From contig OX419757.1 of assembly GCA_948567375.1 (NCBI GenBank), positions 19,654,001 through 19,718,000 of the forward strand: 64,000 bases of DNA, given 5' to 3'. This stretch comes from Lunularia cruciata. Its lineage: Eukaryota > Streptophyta > Marchantiopsida > Lunulariales > Lunulariaceae. The notes beneath the pieces are model-generated. The model did no database searches. It saw only the letters and a list, made by a program, of their open reading frames with translations, and had not been told where the DNA came from. A program made the translations under genes and the position numbers. Shown piece by piece: positions 11,258-21,400 of this stretch (positions are counted from its first letter, which is position 1; each line of letters opens with the position of its first letter).

Positions 11258-11848
11258 TTCGCCAACTTCAATTCATCACAAAATTCGAGCCACCGTCTAA
11301 AACCCGATCAGTAAACAGACCACAGTTTGTTCGCTTCCCTACTGTTGTCTAGGTTCCTGTATTGGAGCCTGACGTTCTCGTACACTGATGGCCGCGCCCT
11401 ACAGTGGTCCTGTCCTGTGATAGAAGGTGTGGGGAGACGAAGGCAGCAGTTGGAAATTCAAGGATCGTCAGTTACGGCTATGGTGATCCGGGAAATCCAT
11501 TTTAGGGTTCCGATCACAATTAGCTTTGAGTCTTATGAAATCCGAATCTGTCGTTTGAGGGTTCCAGTGGCCATTGGGAGCCTGGTTCTGGAAGTGGGGG
11601 AAGAACTGGAGCGGCGGTGTAGGTAGGACGTTTGGACCAAGGAATTGGAGACAAACTTACAATTTGAGAAAGCGTGGAATGCCATGAGAACAAAGGTACT
11701 GAGCGCCAGAGAAATGTGGAGGATGATGTTAACACGGGTCGTTACAGGAGTTGGAGGTGGCGTTGTTGATTGGTCTGGCAATCAGATGTCTGACTGACTG
11801 AGACCATGTTGATTATGCTTCAAATGTAATTCACTCCGTATTTATTTT
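11258..11848. promoter_or_regulatory. Shared divergent promoter region between SEC-C and PPR genes
   Basis: The start codons of the minus-strand SEC-C gene (11257) and the plus-strand PPR gene (11849) face away from each other across 591 bp, so both promoters and 5' UTRs must lie here. Small frames in this stretch overlap each other on both strands and look incidental. No clear TATA box stands out. Confidence 0.55.
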
Positions 11849-13306
11849 ATGCGCAGGGCTGTTCACAACTACCACCGGATAAATTTCCTGGTGGGAAAGT
11901 ATAATGCTTTGGAGCCTCTCATACTATCTTACAGCGGCTGGAGCAATTTGCAGACATCCAAAGAAATTGGCTACCTGTTAAAAGGGAGGAGATTTGTATT
12001 CCTGGCAACAATGATGTTTTGTGCACCGTCTTGTTTCCTTCCAAGATGCGAGGGAGTCAGTTTCCCCCCAGTCAGAGTGAGCCGATTTCTCACAGCGCAG
12101 CAATCTTCGGGCCTTTGGCGATGTCAGCAAAATGCTGCTACTTCTAACATACATAAAATTCTAGCGGATTCGCTTCTCAACAATCAGTTCACCGTTGTAG
12201 CAGCAGCAACTTCAGCAAATGGCAGGTTCAACACCAGTCTGAGCACAATGCGGGTTCCTCAAGTGTGGAAGGAAGGCGAAGATTACGCTGACCCAGAACG
12301 ACTGCACGACCACGGACCAGCCCACAGTGAGTCTAGTTGCAGTAAGCATACTTCAGACAGCAATTTAGTGAACATTCTGGAGATCATCAAGGGGACAGGC
12401 AACTGGAGATATCAAAAAGCTAAGGAGCTCAAGGCTCTGCGCCTGCTGGTTGACCCAATCCTGGTCCTCAAGGTGATAACACATGACAACGTCAATCCCG
12501 GTTTGGCCTGGAAATTTTTCGTGTGGGCCAAAAAGCAAATGGGCTACAAACATACTTCCGAGACCTATAACGCTATGCTGGGAATTTTATGCGACAGCAG
12601 GAAGTTTACTTCAATCTTTTTCGTTCTCGAGGACATGCATGAAGAAGGTTGTGCTCTCACTTCCGAGACTTGTATGAAGATGGCAAAGACTTTTGGCAGT
12701 GCAGGGCTAGTGGAGCGGGCTCTTCATGCTTTGAATCATATGGCAAGACTGGGGAGTCCTGCTACCTCCCAGCACTATAATTCTCTGGTGAATGCCCTGC
12801 TCAAGAACCACCATTACTACAAAGCTTATGTTGCTTACTCGGAGATGGTGAGGGCTGGGTGTGAAGCTGATTCCTACACATTCAAGGTTTTGATCAGGGA
12901 TCTGGATAAAGCAGAAAAAGTGGACTTAGCTAGCCAACTATATAATGAAATGGTAGTCAGAGGGTGTGAGCCTGATCCTGAAACTTCCAGTGTTCTTATT
13001 GGGGTCCTGTGCAAAGCTGGAAGGATCGATGACGCTGTCTTCTTATTCGAGAGATTGAAGCAGGCTGGTATAAGGCCTAACACTAATAGGTATAATACTC
13101 TCATTCATTATCTGGGAAAGGAGAACAAAGTGGAGAAAGCACTCGAGCTTTTCGATGAACTGCGGTGCCACGGATGTCTTCCAGACCACGAAACTCTTTC
13201 ATTTCTCGTGGATTCGTTGAGGAGTGTGGGGCGAGACGAGGATGCTGACCGTTGTTATAAGTACACTAGTTCACCAGAGGATGTTCCAAATCAAGGGGAA
13301 GCGTGA
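11849..13306 (+). CDS. P-class pentatricopeptide repeat (PPR) protein
   Basis: Intronless frame of 485 residues. About 200 N-terminal residues are followed by seven consecutive 35-residue PPR motifs (from about residue 235: TSETYNAMLGILCDSRKF, TSETCMKMAKTFGSAG, TSQHYNSLVNALLKN, DSYTFKVLIRDLDKAE, DPETSSVLIGVLCKAGRIDD, NTNRYNTLIHYLGKENKVEK, DHETLSFLVDSLRSVGRDED). P-class PPR proteins bind organellar RNA base by base to stabilise, splice or translate transcripts. No E/DYW or SMR domain follows. The start is uncertain. The ATG at 11849 lies inside ttttATGCGCAGgg, which resembles a 3' splice site. The Met pair at 12011/12014 begins MMFCAPSCFLPRCEG, a better organelle presequence. A 5' UTR intron with start at 12011 is plausible. 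Confidence 0.85.
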   Translation: MRRAVHNYHRINFLVGKYNALEPLILSYSGWSNLQTSKEIGYLLKGRRFVFLATMMFCAPSCFLPRCEGVSFPPVRVSRFLTAQQSSGLWRCQQNAATSNIHKILADSLLNNQFTVVAAATSANGRFNTSLSTMRVPQVWKEGEDYADPERLHDHGPAHSESSCSKHTSDSNLVNILEIIKGTGNWRYQKAKELKALRLLVDPILVLKVITHDNVNPGLAWKFFVWAKKQMGYKHTSETYNAMLGILCDSRKFTSIFFVLEDMHEEGCALTSETCMKMAKTFGSAGLVERALHALNHMARLGSPATSQHYNSLVNALLKNHHYYKAYVAYSEMVRAGCEADSYTFKVLIRDLDKAEKVDLASQLYNEMVVRGCEPDPETSSVLIGVLCKAGRIDDAVFLFERLKQAGIRPNTNRYNTLIHYLGKENKVEKALELFDELRCHGCLPDHETLSFLVDSLRSVGRDEDADRCYKYTSSPEDVPNQGEA

Positions 13307-15134
13307 AGCTGGAATATCGGACTGTAGCTATGTTTACTACCCCAACTCTTTCCCTTTCACAATCCTTCTGTACGATTAGACTTGAATTTGTTCTATCAGC
13401 TGGAACAGTTTTGTTTATAAAAGTAAAGTCTTCGCCCTTGTGCTTTCGCTCATCCGTGGCCCATATTACATACACAAAATTCAGAGAAGTACCTCGGGCT
13501 GAAGAAATACCTTTTCCTTCTTCCACTAAACCCTAAACCCTTGCTGAAGGATGTGAGAAGTCATCAAACAAGGTCATTATGATACCCTGGAAGCTACTCA
13601 GAGGAAAGAGATCATATTCCAAGTATCTGAAAGCGGCAAGCCCGCGTAGCAAGTGGTTACGTTTCTGTGCAAGTTGTGCTGCTGTTGGGCATGTAGGTGA
13701 CAGGTTATCCCGTGGCCGGGTGGATTAAAGGCCACCTCCCCTTGTAATGAGGCATATTGACCTTCGTGGACTTCGGGGAGGCACGTAAATCAGCTTAGTA
13801 TGCTCCGGGGCATATTTTTTTCTCAGAAACGCCATCGGGAAAATGGGAGAGCAGCAGTGGATAGAGCAGCACATAGGTCCATGAACTACCTCAGGAACAA
13901 GCTGAGCAGCAGCGCATCCCTCAGCTTTCTTTGTTACCACCCAAACGTTTCTTTGTTGTACTATCCGCTCCCATAGATTTAATGCCTGTGATCTGAGATG
14001 GACATCTGTAGAATCCACCAAAACTCTAGTAAAACTTTCATAATATCACAAACAAAAATTTGACATCACACGTAGATCAGCTAAGCACTAGGTACATGGA
14101 AGCCGTTAAAAATTTGACGAATAAGCTCAGAACAAATAGATTATCCGTTTTATGTGTCCACTACTGGAAAGAAACTTACAGATACTTGGAGATGGTCTCA
14201 CGGCTTTCACCACCGGGGGTCATCATCGAGCAAGGAGAGTCACGAACGATCCTACGGATGAAGCTACCCTGCTCGTTGTAAAGAAAGCTAACGCGTTTCT
14301 TCAACTCTTAGCACACACTACAAGAAGATATCTTCCCCTTCCACACAGACAATGTAAAATACTGTCTTTTCTATATATATCACCATAAAACTTCCTCCCA
14401 AGTGCACCAAATTGGCAACTTCCACTTAGAAGGCAAATTGCTCGAAATCAACAGAGTAGCTTGACTGCACAAGCACAATATGTAGGTTACCATCGCCTCA
14501 ATAGAAGTCCCACCCAATATTAATCCAAGCAGTGCAACTCCTGCGAAGGTAAACCATTGAAAAAGAGAACAGGCAGTCTGTGGCCCGAGGCTCGAGATTT
14601 TCATCATCCTAGATTTCCATCACCACTAAAAGAGACATAGACAGCAGGGGGAAAAGGCATCATCTTAGCCAAAAACGCATTCATGTAAGAAAACTGAAAC
14701 GTGACCTCTTGCAGTTCAAGGGATCCCAATTGGTAAACAATGACTCTACCTCAGCACATTACCACCTCAGAATTAGATACAGGTTGCTCGGAAAAAGTCC
14801 TTGGGAATTACCACGGTCTAATAAAATCTCTAATCCTTCCATTACTCAACGCTACAATCGAAGCCCTGACATCAACTCAAACACGGGAGGCCTCGATATC
14901 AAGAATGACAGAAGTAGAATACAGTAGCATAAAGAGTGCTCATTGAAAGGCAAATTGTCGAAGGTCCATGTTACGCAGCTGGACATTGTATCAGAATTCT
15001 TAATTACACCTCACTTGCAGAAGCTGACAGGAATACAGCGTTGATAGTCTTCTCAAGATACAGAATGGAAAAGAGGGAAAATTGGCTTCGCCTACATGTA
15101 AATTACCCCGCACAAACGCGCCGGCTATGGGGTT
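13307..15134. other. Convergent intergenic region (3' UTRs of PPR and ABCF4-like genes)
   Basis: The region lies between the two convergent stop codons. Frames up to about 98 codons exist (13725-14021 minus, 14380-14607 minus with a hydrophobic stretch), but none has domains or splice partners I can support. The outer parts are probably 3' UTR sequence. A tRNA-like SINE candidate is listed separately. Confidence 0.45.
13636..13760 (+). mobile_element. Possible tRNA-derived SINE
   Basis: cgcgTAGCAAGTGGttacg resembles a Pol III box A, and about 55 bases on gacaGGTTATCCCgtgg resembles a degraded box B. These are followed by a short body ending ccccttgtaatg. Spacing and order fit a tRNA-derived SINE head, but box B matches GGTTCGANTCC poorly. 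There is no second copy in the window and no clear target duplication. Confidence 0.25.
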
Positions 15135-17333
15135 CTATTCCTCTACCTCCGCAACGATCTCCTTGATCAAATCTAATTTATATTCCTCGAAGCTTCCTGG
15201 GAACTTGTTTACAAGTCCATCCTCCACCACCCAAATCTCACTCCGCTCTTCATCTTCGCATACTCGTGATATCAAACGTGAGTCGTGGCTGACCAGAACA
15301 ACTCCTCCAGTGAATTCATCCAAGGCATCAGCCAAAGCATCTATGCTCTGCATGTCTAAGTGATTGGTAGGCTCATCTAAGAGCAAAATATGGGGGCGTG
15401 CCATACTAATAGAAGTGAAGACAACTCTCGACTTCTGCCCTCCAGACAATTTCACAATAGGAGTCAGATGATTATGGCTGGGTAAACCAAATTTACCCAG
15501 CTTGGCCCGGACTGCTTCCTGCTTGCTCGGGCCCTCCTGTTCTGGGTAGAGCCTCAGAAGATATTGCACTGGCGTTTCGTCCATTTGCAGTAGGTCCACA
15601 AAATGTTGTGAATATCTACCAACTCTTAGCTTTTGACTTTGTCTCGATTGGCCCTCGCTAGGCTGCAAATCTCCGGCTAACAAATTGAGAAGAGTAGACT
15701 TACCGGCACCATTGGGTCCGACAATTGCCACTCTGGTACCCATGTCCACACCGACATCGATATTCTTAAGACTGAAATCTTCCCTCCCAGGGTAGCTGAA
15801 CCCAACATCCATGAGCTGGAGAAGTGGGGGCGTAAGCTCGGTGGGTTCTGGAAAGTGGAACTTGACCTCGTAATCAGACCACCTGTGAGGGGCATCCACG
15901 ACAACGTCGTCGTTGTCAGCAGTGGCCTTAGATTTACCCTTAGACTTGGCATCTTTCCCAGCGGCCATTTTCGCTCGATCCTTGACCTTATCTTGCTGGG
16001 CCTTGCTACCACTTCGTTTAGCTGCCTTCAACTGCTTCTCGTAAATCTCGAACTTCTTGTTGTTCTCACGTCGCTTTTGTTCATACATCTCCTCGAACGC
16101 ACCAAAATTTCCCTTGTAAAAATGAAGCTTCTCATCGTGCAGATGAATGATATCCGTCGAGACGGAGTTAAGAAAATCGCGATCGTGAGACACCACAATC
16201 AAGGTCTTTTTCCACCTCATGAGATACTCTTCGAGCCAAATGACAGCCCTCAAATCAAGATGATTCGTAGGCTCGTCCAAGAGAAGAAGCGTGGGCTGGA
16301 CAAAAAGAGCCCTAGCAAGAGAGATTCGCATTCTCCAACCCCCACTGAACGATTTGGTAGACCTGCCCTGCATAGCGGTAGAAAACCCTAGACCTGCCAA
16401 AATCTTTGACGCCCGAGCTTCTGCAGCATCAGAATCCAAAGCTTGCAATTTCTCATAAATCTCCGTAAGCTTCTCGGCAGAGTCTTCCGCCTCCGTAGAA
16501 TGATCCTTGTCATCATCGTTCAGTGAAAGCTCCAGCAGCTTGGCCGCTTCCTCCCTAAGTTTCACAAGCTCCTCATCGGCAGAAACCACGGCTTGAAGGG
16601 CAGTTCGATCATCTCCCACAACCTCCTGTTCCACAAGCAACACATCTATGTTCTTCGGCACTGGGATCTGCCTCCATGCCAATAATTTGAGCAGAGTAGA
16701 TTTCCCCTTACCATTGGGGCCGACCAAGCCATACCTTCTTCCATGGACGATTGTCAAAGAAGTATTCTTCAGTAGCTCCTTACCCCGAGCTGATACAGAG
16801 AAACTGTCAATTTTCACATCCTTCATATTCGCATCGTGTGTATCCTCCCCATCCATGGTAGCAGTTCTAGTGCCAATAACAACGGTGAAGGCATTTCCAT
16901 CATCTTTCAGCGCTTCCTGCCTGGCAGCTTCTTGAGCAACAGCAAGCATCTGCTCCTTCTTTTCCTTCTTCTTGGCCTCCCTCTCCGAAACCGAGACATC
17001 CAGAGCACTAGGTTGCGCAGTTTTGGCGTACCTCCTTCCAAGCTTGGCGTTACGCTCTTCCTCCCCCTCCTCTCCTACAACCTCCTCTTCCTCCTCATCG
17101 CTCGGTGGCAAATCCATTTCGTACCCGGCAGGCTTCTCAGCCGCTTTGGATTTCGATTTCGATTTCGACGCAGCTGCTGCGGGTTTCTCACTCTTTGGTT
17201 TATCTATATTACTCAGAAAGGCAGAAACGCTCAACCTCTCCTTCTTCGGAGCAGCTTCCTTGCTCGATTTTCCTCCCTTTCCTGGCCCGGCTCCTGCAGT
17301 AGCACCTCCGGCATCCTCCTTCTTCCTCCCCAT
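15135..17333 (-). CDS. ABCF4: ABC-F family ATPase, ABCF4/GCN4-like
   Basis: An intronless frame of 732 residues from ATG at 17333. The upstream in-frame codons (to 17384) lack an ATG and only repeat Glu-Leu. The N-terminal 150 residues are charged and low complexity (Lys-Ser and Glu runs, with the plant ABCF4-like patch DLPPSDEEEE). Two ATP-binding cassettes follow: Walker A GPNGKGKST (205-213) and GPNGAGKST (539-547); signatures SFSGGW and KLSGGQKSR; Walker B LLLLDEPTNHLD and ILLLDEPTNHLD; and H-loops VVSHDRDF and VLVSHDSRL. There are no membrane segments. ABC-F proteins act on ribosomes in translation and its control (yeast relatives Gcn20 and Arb1). The segment between the cassettes is Lys-rich and coiled. 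Length is close to the roughly 720-residue Arabidopsis protein as I recall it. It is convergent with the PPR gene. All motifs are intact, so it is likely functional. Confidence 0.93.
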   Translation of the reverse strand: MGRKKEDAGGATAGAGPGKGGKSSKEAAPKKERLSVSAFLSNIDKPKSEKPAAAASKSKSKSKAAEKPAGYEMDLPPSDEEEEEVVGEEGEEERNAKLGRRYAKTAQPSALDVSVSEREAKKKEKKEQMLAVAQEAARQEALKDDGNAFTVVIGTRTATMDGEDTHDANMKDVKIDSFSVSARGKELLKNTSLTIVHGRRYGLVGPNGKGKSTLLKLLAWRQIPVPKNIDVLLVEQEVVGDDRTALQAVVSADEELVKLREEAAKLLELSLNDDDKDHSTEAEDSAEKLTEIYEKLQALDSDAAEARASKILAGLGFSTAMQGRSTKSFSGGWRMRISLARALFVQPTLLLLDEPTNHLDLRAVIWLEEYLMRWKKTLIVVSHDRDFLNSVSTDIIHLHDEKLHFYKGNFGAFEEMYEQKRRENNKKFEIYEKQLKAAKRSGSKAQQDKVKDRAKMAAGKDAKSKGKSKATADNDDVVVDAPHRWSDYEVKFHFPEPTELTPPLLQLMDVGFSYPGREDFSLKNIDVGVDMGTRVAIVGPNGAGKSTLLNLLAGDLQPSEGQSRQSQKLRVGRYSQHFVDLLQMDETPVQYLLRLYPEQEGPSKQEAVRAKLGKFGLPSHNHLTPIVKLSGGQKSRVVFTSISMARPHILLLDEPTNHLDMQSIDALADALDEFTGGVVLVSHDSRLISRVCEDEERSEIWVVEDGLVNKFPGSFEEYKLDLIKEIVAEVEE

Positions 17334-17349
17334 CTCAATGCAATTGCAA

Positions 17350-17395
17350 CTCCAATTCCTCTTCAATTCCAATTCCAATTCCAATTCCGATTTCC
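17350..17395. repeat. (ttccaa)n-type microsatellite in ABCF4-like 5' UTR
   Basis: Imperfect hexamer and shorter repeats of aattcc run just upstream of the ABCF4-like ATG. Read in frame on the minus strand they give an artificial Glu-Leu/Ile-Gly extension. Confidence 0.8.
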
Positions 17396-17794
17396 ACTTC
17401 CTTCGTCCCTTCGAGATTCAACTTCCACTTCCAGGAGATTCTACTAAATCTCCAATCCCTAGAAATATGCGTTTCCTGTACGGTATCCCCCTCCTTCGCT
17501 TGCAAAGGGTGACAGACAACAGAAACAGCGGAGGAGACTGCTTCTGCTTCTTCCTTCGGCCATCGGTAAAATATACAGGCTTCAAACCCCGACAAACCCA
17601 TCCAGTGCCATCACGAAAGAATAGCGAAACGAGAGCTTAACCAGGGTTCGTCTGAGGTTCGGTCCAGCCACTCGATAGCCGACAGGGCCTCATTTTAACT
17701 TGTCCTGTACGGTCCACGTGTTCGTATGGGATTTGGTCTGCTCTCGCTATTTACTCCATAAGAACTCCATACGAACCCGATTAGAGTTTGTGTA

Positions 17795-17840
17795 GATGGG
17801 TCTTCCCATCCTTCGTGTTTTCACGCGGTCGCCTTTTATT
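17795..17840 (+). mobile_element. Second copy of the 3' tail of the retroelement at 6836-8330
   Basis: gatgggtcttcccatccttc...cgcggtcgcctttta matches, on the plus strand, the 3' end of the minus-strand remnant near 6836-6890 (ggggtcttcccatccttc...cgcagtcgcctttta). A short 3' tail copy like this is what a strongly 5'-truncated non-LTR insertion would leave. Upstream similarity is not evident. Confidence 0.5.
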
Positions 17841-18314
17841 TATTAGAGTTTGAAATAAATAGATAGATAAATAAATAAAATAAACTTGAGCTTTTATTAT
17901 CCGCTATGTCCCCGATAGTAAATCAAATAGTCCATCTTTTCGCTGACAAGTTTATTAAAGATTATGCCAGAATTTATCCACAATAAACTAAACTATAGGA
18001 AATGTCTCTTTTTTATTTTACAACTTAATTTCGAAAATTAGATGAGAGTAGTGTTATCACATCGAAGCTTGGTCATTTTACATTTATTCAAATCTATTCT
18101 TGTTCATCTCGATTAGTTTTCCAATCCTTCTTGTTACAATGCGAACACCACATTTTAATTTCTTTAGTTGCATAGAAAATTGAGGCAATTAATTTTGTAC
18201 TCCCTCATCATAATACTTATGATTTTCCTAAATTTTAAGCAATAAGAAGTCTAGTTGGAAGGATGAAGAAAAACAAAAGTTTAAATATAAAATATAGTCT
18301 TTGATGCAAAGTGA

Positions 18315-18378
<64 letters not shown>

Positions 18379-18600
18379 TAATTATCTCACGGCATTAGTT
18401 TCTGAAAATAGGTCTCCAATCCTAGTAGTGAAAAAAGTAAATATCTTGTAATTTCTTCTAAAAGTTAAAATATTTATTATCAAACATATATATGAAGAAA
18501 CAATTCAATCTACTTATTATTGTGTCACTTTCCTTTAGATACACATACCAACCATTTCCCATTAGTGTAAGTCAAATATGTATTTATTTACCTGTAAAAA
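17841..18600. other. AT-rich spacer
   Basis: No gene, domain or transposon fragment could be recognised. It contains the (TA)n run listed separately and the unremarkable AT-rich sequence around it. Confidence 0.5.
18319..18375. repeat. (TA)n microsatellite
   Basis: An uninterrupted run of about 28 ta units. Confidence 0.97.
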
Positions 18601-18649
18601 AAGATTGTCTCCTACTATAGTAGGTCCCTATAGTAGAAGTGTAGATACA

Positions 18650-19310
18650 AACTGCCCTTGGAAACGACAAGAATGGAGACAATGGATGGCAAGGGGGATG
18701 GGGAGCGAGGGCATGAATGGGGACAATGGACGGGAATGGGAGACAAGTGCAACATTCAAGGAAGGGAAGAGATCATGGATAATGATGATGGACAAGATGA
18801 CAATGAGAATAGGGAGGGAGGACAAGGGATGTTATGCCCCGTGCATCACCAAACTGCTCTTGGAAATGATAGATGAGTAGATCCCTATTGTAGGAGCGTA
18901 GGTACCCCAACCAAATTGGCCTTGGAAATGACACGCAAGAATGGAGACGTCTCCATTCTTGCGTGGACGGCAAGCAAGGATGGAAAGAGAAACATGGATG
19001 GGAACAAGGGACAATAGGCGGGGAAGGGAGGGGTTCATGGATGGAGATGACAAATAAGGATGACAACGAGAATAGGGGAAGGAATGGGGACAGGTTCTTT
19101 ATACCCCGTGCATCACCAAATTGCCCTTGGAAACAATAGACAAGAACAGAGACAATGAACGGTAGGTGGAGATGGAGGACATGGATGTAGATAATGGGAC
19201 CGGAAGAGAAGAGGAGGACAGTAGGTAGGGAAGAGAGGAGGGTCATGGATGGAGATTGACAGATGGGATGATAGTGAGAATAGGGACTGGGCAGGTTATT
19301 TATGCCCTAG
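18650..19310. repeat. Purine-rich minisatellite, three diverged units
   Basis: Three units of roughly 200-270 bp start near 18653, 18920 and 19123 with t(g)gcccttggaaa. They share ggacaatgga/gggacaa blocks and a gatgacaa.gagaataggg block. The first two close with tataccccgtgcatcaccaaa or a close variant (18832 and 19100). The plus strand is strongly purine-rich. Frames through it on either strand are low complexity and should not be taken as genes. Confidence 0.75.
18934..18963. repeat. 30-bp perfect palindrome
   Basis: cgcaagaatggagac followed at once by its exact reverse complement, with no loop. It lies in the middle minisatellite unit. The other units have aagaatggagac or a variant only once, so the palindrome comes from a local inverted duplication of a unit start. 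Confidence 0.9.
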
Positions 19311-19554
19311 TCATGATGCACAGTGCTTATCCTAGTTCTTGATAAGTTGCCTCAATTAGCATTGTTGTGGTTCCTTACCATACTTTTAATTCTTAAATTT
19401 TTTTCTACAAAAGCTCTTTATTATATCTATTTATGTGGAGATTGGGTATCATATGTATATACATTGCTATACAACATAAATATCATTATCAACATCATAC
19501 ACTATAGAAACACAACCAATACAAAAGTCATACACAATCTAAAGTGCCACAATA

Positions 19555-19969
19555 ATCAGTTCAATTCACATTCAACTCAAAGCAAAAATCAAACACTTAA
19601 CTCAAGAAATTGCCAACAACAACACTAGTTACATTGACAAGTCACACTCACTCTAGCTAAGAGACTCCAAGTGATGCTTGTTGGCCTCTATCCACCATAG
19701 CCTATAGCTCAAAGGCTCAACATGAGAGAAGTGATTCTCTAGAGTTGTACTTCAAAGGTATATCTCCTAGACTCAAGCTAGCACTCTAACCCTAATGGTA
19801 CCATTGACGGCCCCATTTGATGGTAGCTCCAATAGCATGGTCAATAGCCCTAATACAAACTCTAGCCATCACTAAATAACCTCTAAGCAACTATTGATAT
19901 AATTATGATGCCAAGACTAACACTCCAAAGTTTGAGCAAACTAGCTTTGGTGCTACAAATGTCGTGATA
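19555..19969 (-). repeat. Terminal repeat block S of B1
   Basis: On the minus strand this segment opens tatcacgacatttgtag and matches the blocks at 25731-26134, 44321-44764 and about 57610-58015, including the phrase (plus reading) gaggctcaacat..agagaagtga. It is flanked on both sides by copies of a roughly 100-bp sequence X (19445-19550 and 19970-20090), as in B3. Confidence 0.65.
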
Positions 19970-21166
19970 ATTGCTATTCATATATATATCATTACACAAC
20001 ATATATCACTATCAACATCATACACTATAGAAGCACAACTCATATAGAAGTCATACAAAAACTCTAAAGTGCCAAAATTTCCCTCCTAATTGGCGGTTAG
20101 GTTCCTCTAATTCCAATTACCATTTACTCCAAGTATATGATATGCCCTATGATGGGCAAAGATCAAGAGGTTGGGTGCTATCAAGCTGCATTGTTAGTCG
20201 CCTATCTACAATCTATATCACATAAAGAGTGAAGTAGCTATAGGTCAAGTACATCAAGGACATAACCATTATCCTTGAAGAACCACCATGAGGTGAGGAG
20301 TCAATATGCTATATGCTATCCTCTCAAATAGTTATTAGATATCAACATAGAAGCAAATCCACCAAAAGAGTCATATAACATATACCACAAGCTTGCATGT
20401 ACAATTGCCAAGCTGGGGTCCATAATGCCACCAATGTTTAGGAGGTGGCATGGCACACATGATTTTTCCAAAAAATAGCATCATGTCTTTCCAACATGAG
20501 GATTTTGGAAGACAAAACCTCATGCACTCTCAAGAGAGTGCGGCCTATAGTTACATCAAGTGTCATTGATGTACTCTATTGTAGATAGGTATAATCACCT
20601 GGATGAAATCAATGGATTAAAGATCTATAACCTCCTCCTCAAATAATAGCATAGCGTAAGGAATCCTGTTCTTGAGTAATCATGATGTTCCCAAAGGCAC
20701 TTGGCATCACTCTTTAAAAGATCTTTATCCATCAAGAACATGAGCTCATCCATATGTCTACATCATCCAAGTCCAAAATTACAATAACTTCACAATGAAT
20801 GGCTGAAGGTAAATTTGGATCTTGTCCATATAGTAGAAAGTAAGGGGAGAAGGATGCTAACGAGGCTTGCAAGCTAAACCAAGAGCCCATGGCCAGCCAA
20901 GGTAATTGGAGATCTCAATCTCGCAAGTGGCCTCTCTAGAAACCAAACATATGCAATCCTCACCATCTGAACCACTCTCTCTATTGAACCATATGCCTTA
21001 GGGTGATCTTAAGAGGTAGTACAATGATCAATCAAAACCTTGTCACACAAGACTTAAAATTATCCCAAGAACTTTGTAACTTGATTAGTCAAGACCGCAA
21101 TTGGTGCACCAAAATGACTAAGAACTTGATCCATGAATGAATAAGTTGTCCCTTCATTGGACTTAT

Positions 21167-21400
21167 CTAGAAGTACCACCAACTCAACCACTTAGAGAAG
21201 TGCTCCATCAGATCCAAAACATACCAATGATGTCCACAATCAACAACAAAGATCCAACAAAGTCCAAAGTCCAAAGTCCAAAGTCCAATGTTAACCAAAC
21301 CCCATGATAGGTAATGGGTGTAATTGTGGCATAAGAGCATTAAATGATGCTCTAACTTGGTCACAAACCGTATATCTAGCAACAAACTACTATACATCAA
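21167..21400 (-). pseudogene. Integrase fragment of B1
   Basis: A 77-codon frame containing FVTKLEHHLMLL and HHWYVLDLMEHFSKWL, which correspond to the zinc-binding end and core start of the family B integrase (compare FVTKLEHHSMLL in B3 at 30.84 kb). It is broken on both sides. Confidence 0.6.

Noticed and set aside
11327-11781. Frames of 70-100 codons in the divergent promoter
   Set aside because: Frames on opposite strands overlap one another and lack recognisable content; the interval must hold two promoters and 5' UTRs.
13640-13720. Possible tRNA gene
   Set aside because: The A and B boxes are there only loosely and no cloverleaf with paired acceptor and anticodon stems can be drawn.
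13725-14021. 98-codon minus-strand frame
   Set aside because: No domain, no splice partner, and it overlaps the SINE-like block. Probably incidental.
14380-14607. Hydrophobic 75-codon minus-strand frame
   Set aside because: Membrane-like stretch only; nothing around it supports a gene, and it lies in the ABCF4-like 3' flank.
17334-17384. N-terminal extension of the ABCF4-like frame (Glu-Leu repeats)
   Set aside because: It has no ATG (opens with TTG) and comes from a microsatellite in the 5' UTR. The ATG at 17333 gives the family-typical MGRKK start.
16836-17640. Plus-strand frames of about 200-220 codons opposite the ABCF4-like gene
   Set aside because: They are the antisense of the charged N-terminal region and 5' UTR; composition is low complexity and no domain is present.
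18578-19246. Several frames of 65-157 codons on both strands
   Set aside because: They read through the purine-rich minisatellite and are repetitive by construction.
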